This document shows, one piece after another, positions 40,085 through 41,055 of a stretch of 41,055 nt of DNA. Position 1 is the first letter of the stretch, and the number at the start of each line of letters is the position of its first letter. The DNA is from Planctomycetota bacterium (GTDB lineage Bacteria > Planctomycetota > Phycisphaerae > Phycisphaerales > UBA1924), in NCBI GenBank assembly GCA_023432465.1, contig JAEYUO010000002.1, positions 1 through 41,055 on the forward strand. Reading direction: 5' to 3'. The notes under the pieces are model-generated. The model was not told the DNA's origin. It searched no databases and saw only the letters and a list, made by a program, of their open reading frames with translations. The position numbers and the translations under genes were made by a program.

Positions 40085-41055
40085 TTACTTCGTCCGCACA
40101 GCCAGGTACGCCGCAAGCTGACGCAGCGGCTCGGTCCCAACGCCGATCGTCGAGAGTGCATCGATGGCGACACCGTGGAGCCGGTCGACCTCCTGGCGTG
40201 AATGCTCGACGCCGAAAACGCCCGGGTACGTCTGCTTCCCGGCCTCCAGGTCCTTGCCCGATTTCTTGCCCAGATGCTCGGTCGATTGGGTCACATCCAG
40301 CAGGTCATCGACGATCTGGAACATCAGCCCGATCGCCTCGGCGTAGCGGGTGATCGCGGCCAGTCGGGGCTCGGAATCCGTCAACGCGGCGCCGGCCGAG
40401 TGCAGGGCCGCGAGCGCGCCAAGCCGGCACGCGACCCGGATGAGCGCGCCGGTCTTGTTCCGGTGAATGAGTTCGAGCTTGTCCTGCGCGGTGAGGTCCG
40501 CGCTGTATCCGCCGAGCGTGTCGTACACCTGCCCGCTGATCATCGCGTTGGTGGCCACCGCCAGCTCCGCGCACTGCACACCCGCGAGTGCGGCGGGAAC
40601 ACGCTGGGCGATCACCTGGAACGCGAGCGTCAGCATGGCATCGCCCGCGAGGATCGCCATCGCCTCGCCGGTGTGCTTGTGCAGCGTGGGACGGCCGCGA
40701 CGAAGGTCGTCGTTGTCGAGCCCCGGCAGGTCATCGTGAACCAGGCTGAACGCGTGCACCAGCTCCACCGCGGCGGCGGCGGGCAGGCATCCCTTCGAAT
40801 CGGCACCGGTCCCGGCGACCGCGACGAAGCTGTGCCACGCCAGCAGCGGCCGGGCACGTTTGCCCGGGCCAAGCAGCGAGTAGAGGATCGCCTCGGTCAG
40901 ATTGGGTGCAAGGCCTGCCTCGCGGACCACGCGTTCCAGATACGCGTCGATCACAACGACCGGCGCCTGAACAGCGGGGGGGAGGCCGTCGGTGGCGGGG
41001 GGGGGTGGTGTCCCGGAAGCGGGTGCGATGGGGATGATCGCGGCGGCCGCGGCCG
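40085..41055 (-). CDS. Polyprenyl (farnesyl/geranylgeranyl) diphosphate synthase, cut by window edge
   Basis: A trans-prenyltransferase that condenses IPP with allylic diphosphates. Numbered from the GTG at 40954: LGPGKRARPLLAW, the first Asp-rich motif LVHDDLPGLDNDDLRRGRPTLH (DDxxxxD, the short-chain bacterial form), GDAMLTLAF, and the second motif FQIVDDLLDVTQSTEHLGKKSGKDL. The reading frame stays open beyond that GTG to the window edge, encoding a Pro/Ala-rich stretch (APASGTPPPPATDGLPPAVQ), and no ribosome site precedes the GTG, so the true start is probably outside the window. It lies 141 bases upstream of dxs on the same strand, consistent with a joint isoprenoid role. Confidence 0.88.
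   Translation of the reverse strand, partial: AAAAAIIPIAPASGTPPPPATDGLPPAVQAPVVVIDAYLERVVREAGLAPNLTEAILYSLLGPGKRARPLLAWHSFVAVAGTGADSKGCLPAAAAVELVHAFSLVHDDLPGLDNDDLRRGRPTLHKHTGEAMAILAGDAMLTLAFQVIAQRVPAALAGVQCAELAVATNAMISGQVYDTLGGYSADLTAQDKLELIHRNKTGALIRVACRLGALAALHSAGAALTDSEPRLAAITRYAEAIGLMFQIVDDLLDVTQSTEHLGKKSGKDLEAGKQTYPGVFGVEHSRQEVDRLHGVAIDALSTIGVGTEPLRQLAAYLAVRTK

Noticed and set aside
1..41055. CRISPR arrays, tRNA/rRNA genes, transposases, phage genes, attachment sites
   Set aside because: No spaced repeats, cloverleaf-like genes, DDE/integrase motifs or phage structural genes were recognised on either strand.

Overview
The window is high-GC (roughly two thirds G+C by eye) bacterial chromosome, almost fully coding, on both strands. 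Several traits point to the phylum Planctomycetota, probably a Phycisphaerae-type bacterium: membrane proteins ending in a CxxCxYDL-type zinc ribbon, small tandem PFxPF proteins, ECF sigma factors with membrane partners, secreted Gly/Pro-rich EF-hand proteins, and TPR proteins with signal peptides. That placement is inference from gene style, not from a marker-gene tree. I saw no tRNA, rRNA, CRISPR array, phage or insertion sequence.

Layout. 26-1099: TPR protein on +, convergent with a minus-strand run. 1103-6636 (minus): a secretin-N-domain-like secreted protein, an ECF sigma factor and its probable membrane partner, then a GT2 glycosyltransferase, a methyltransferase, an Asp-rich membrane protein and a pteridine-reductase-like SDR. 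6745-7882 (+): prfB, encoding RF2, in two frames joined at CTT-TAA-C. 7913-12818 (minus): lipoyl acyltransferase E2, DUF2809, photolyase, cardiolipin synthase. 12938-15648: an accessory patch with a GNAT protein, an intergenic repeat, a DUF433 protein divergent from a nucleotidyltransferase, a zinc-ribbon membrane protein and an unlisted-size 57-residue membrane protein. 15831-18969 (minus): pyruvate dehydrogenase-type E1 alpha and beta separated by three small genes. 19065-23154 (+): hpt, a membrane PH-domain/dephospho-CoA kinase fusion, and rho with a long disordered N-terminus. 23231-27079 (+): a tightly coupled envelope operon (small membrane protein, secreted TPR protein, LPG-synthase-type flippase-like protein). 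27268-30442 (+): DUF444, a zinc-ribbon membrane protein, a histone-H1-like protein and an EAL protein. 30465-33136: divergent YSC84 lipoprotein and EF-hand protein, then a SOUL-type lipoprotein. 33162-36904 (minus): rpmI, rplT, an M50-type metalloprotease, an exo/endonuclease/phosphatase-fold protein and a 2-hydroxyacid dehydrogenase. 37044-41055 (minus): prenyl synthase (cut by the window edge), dxs and nadK.

How genes fit together. E2 and E1 alpha/beta give most of a 2-oxoacid dehydrogenase complex (no E3 here). dxs plus the prenyl synthase give isoprenoid supply, with nadK one operon step away (NADPH). rpmI/rplT lack the usual upstream infC.

Most interesting points: the RF2 frameshift site uses UAA instead of UGA and lacks the upstream Shine-Dalgarno-like stimulator; many genes have a TAnnnT hexamer 6-10 nt before the start codon, suggesting leaderless mRNAs; CoaE is fused to a two-TM bacterial PH module; and a histone-like protein is stop-to-start adjacent to a c-di-GMP phosphodiesterase domain. 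I did not find one convincing new multi-gene defence or mobile system.
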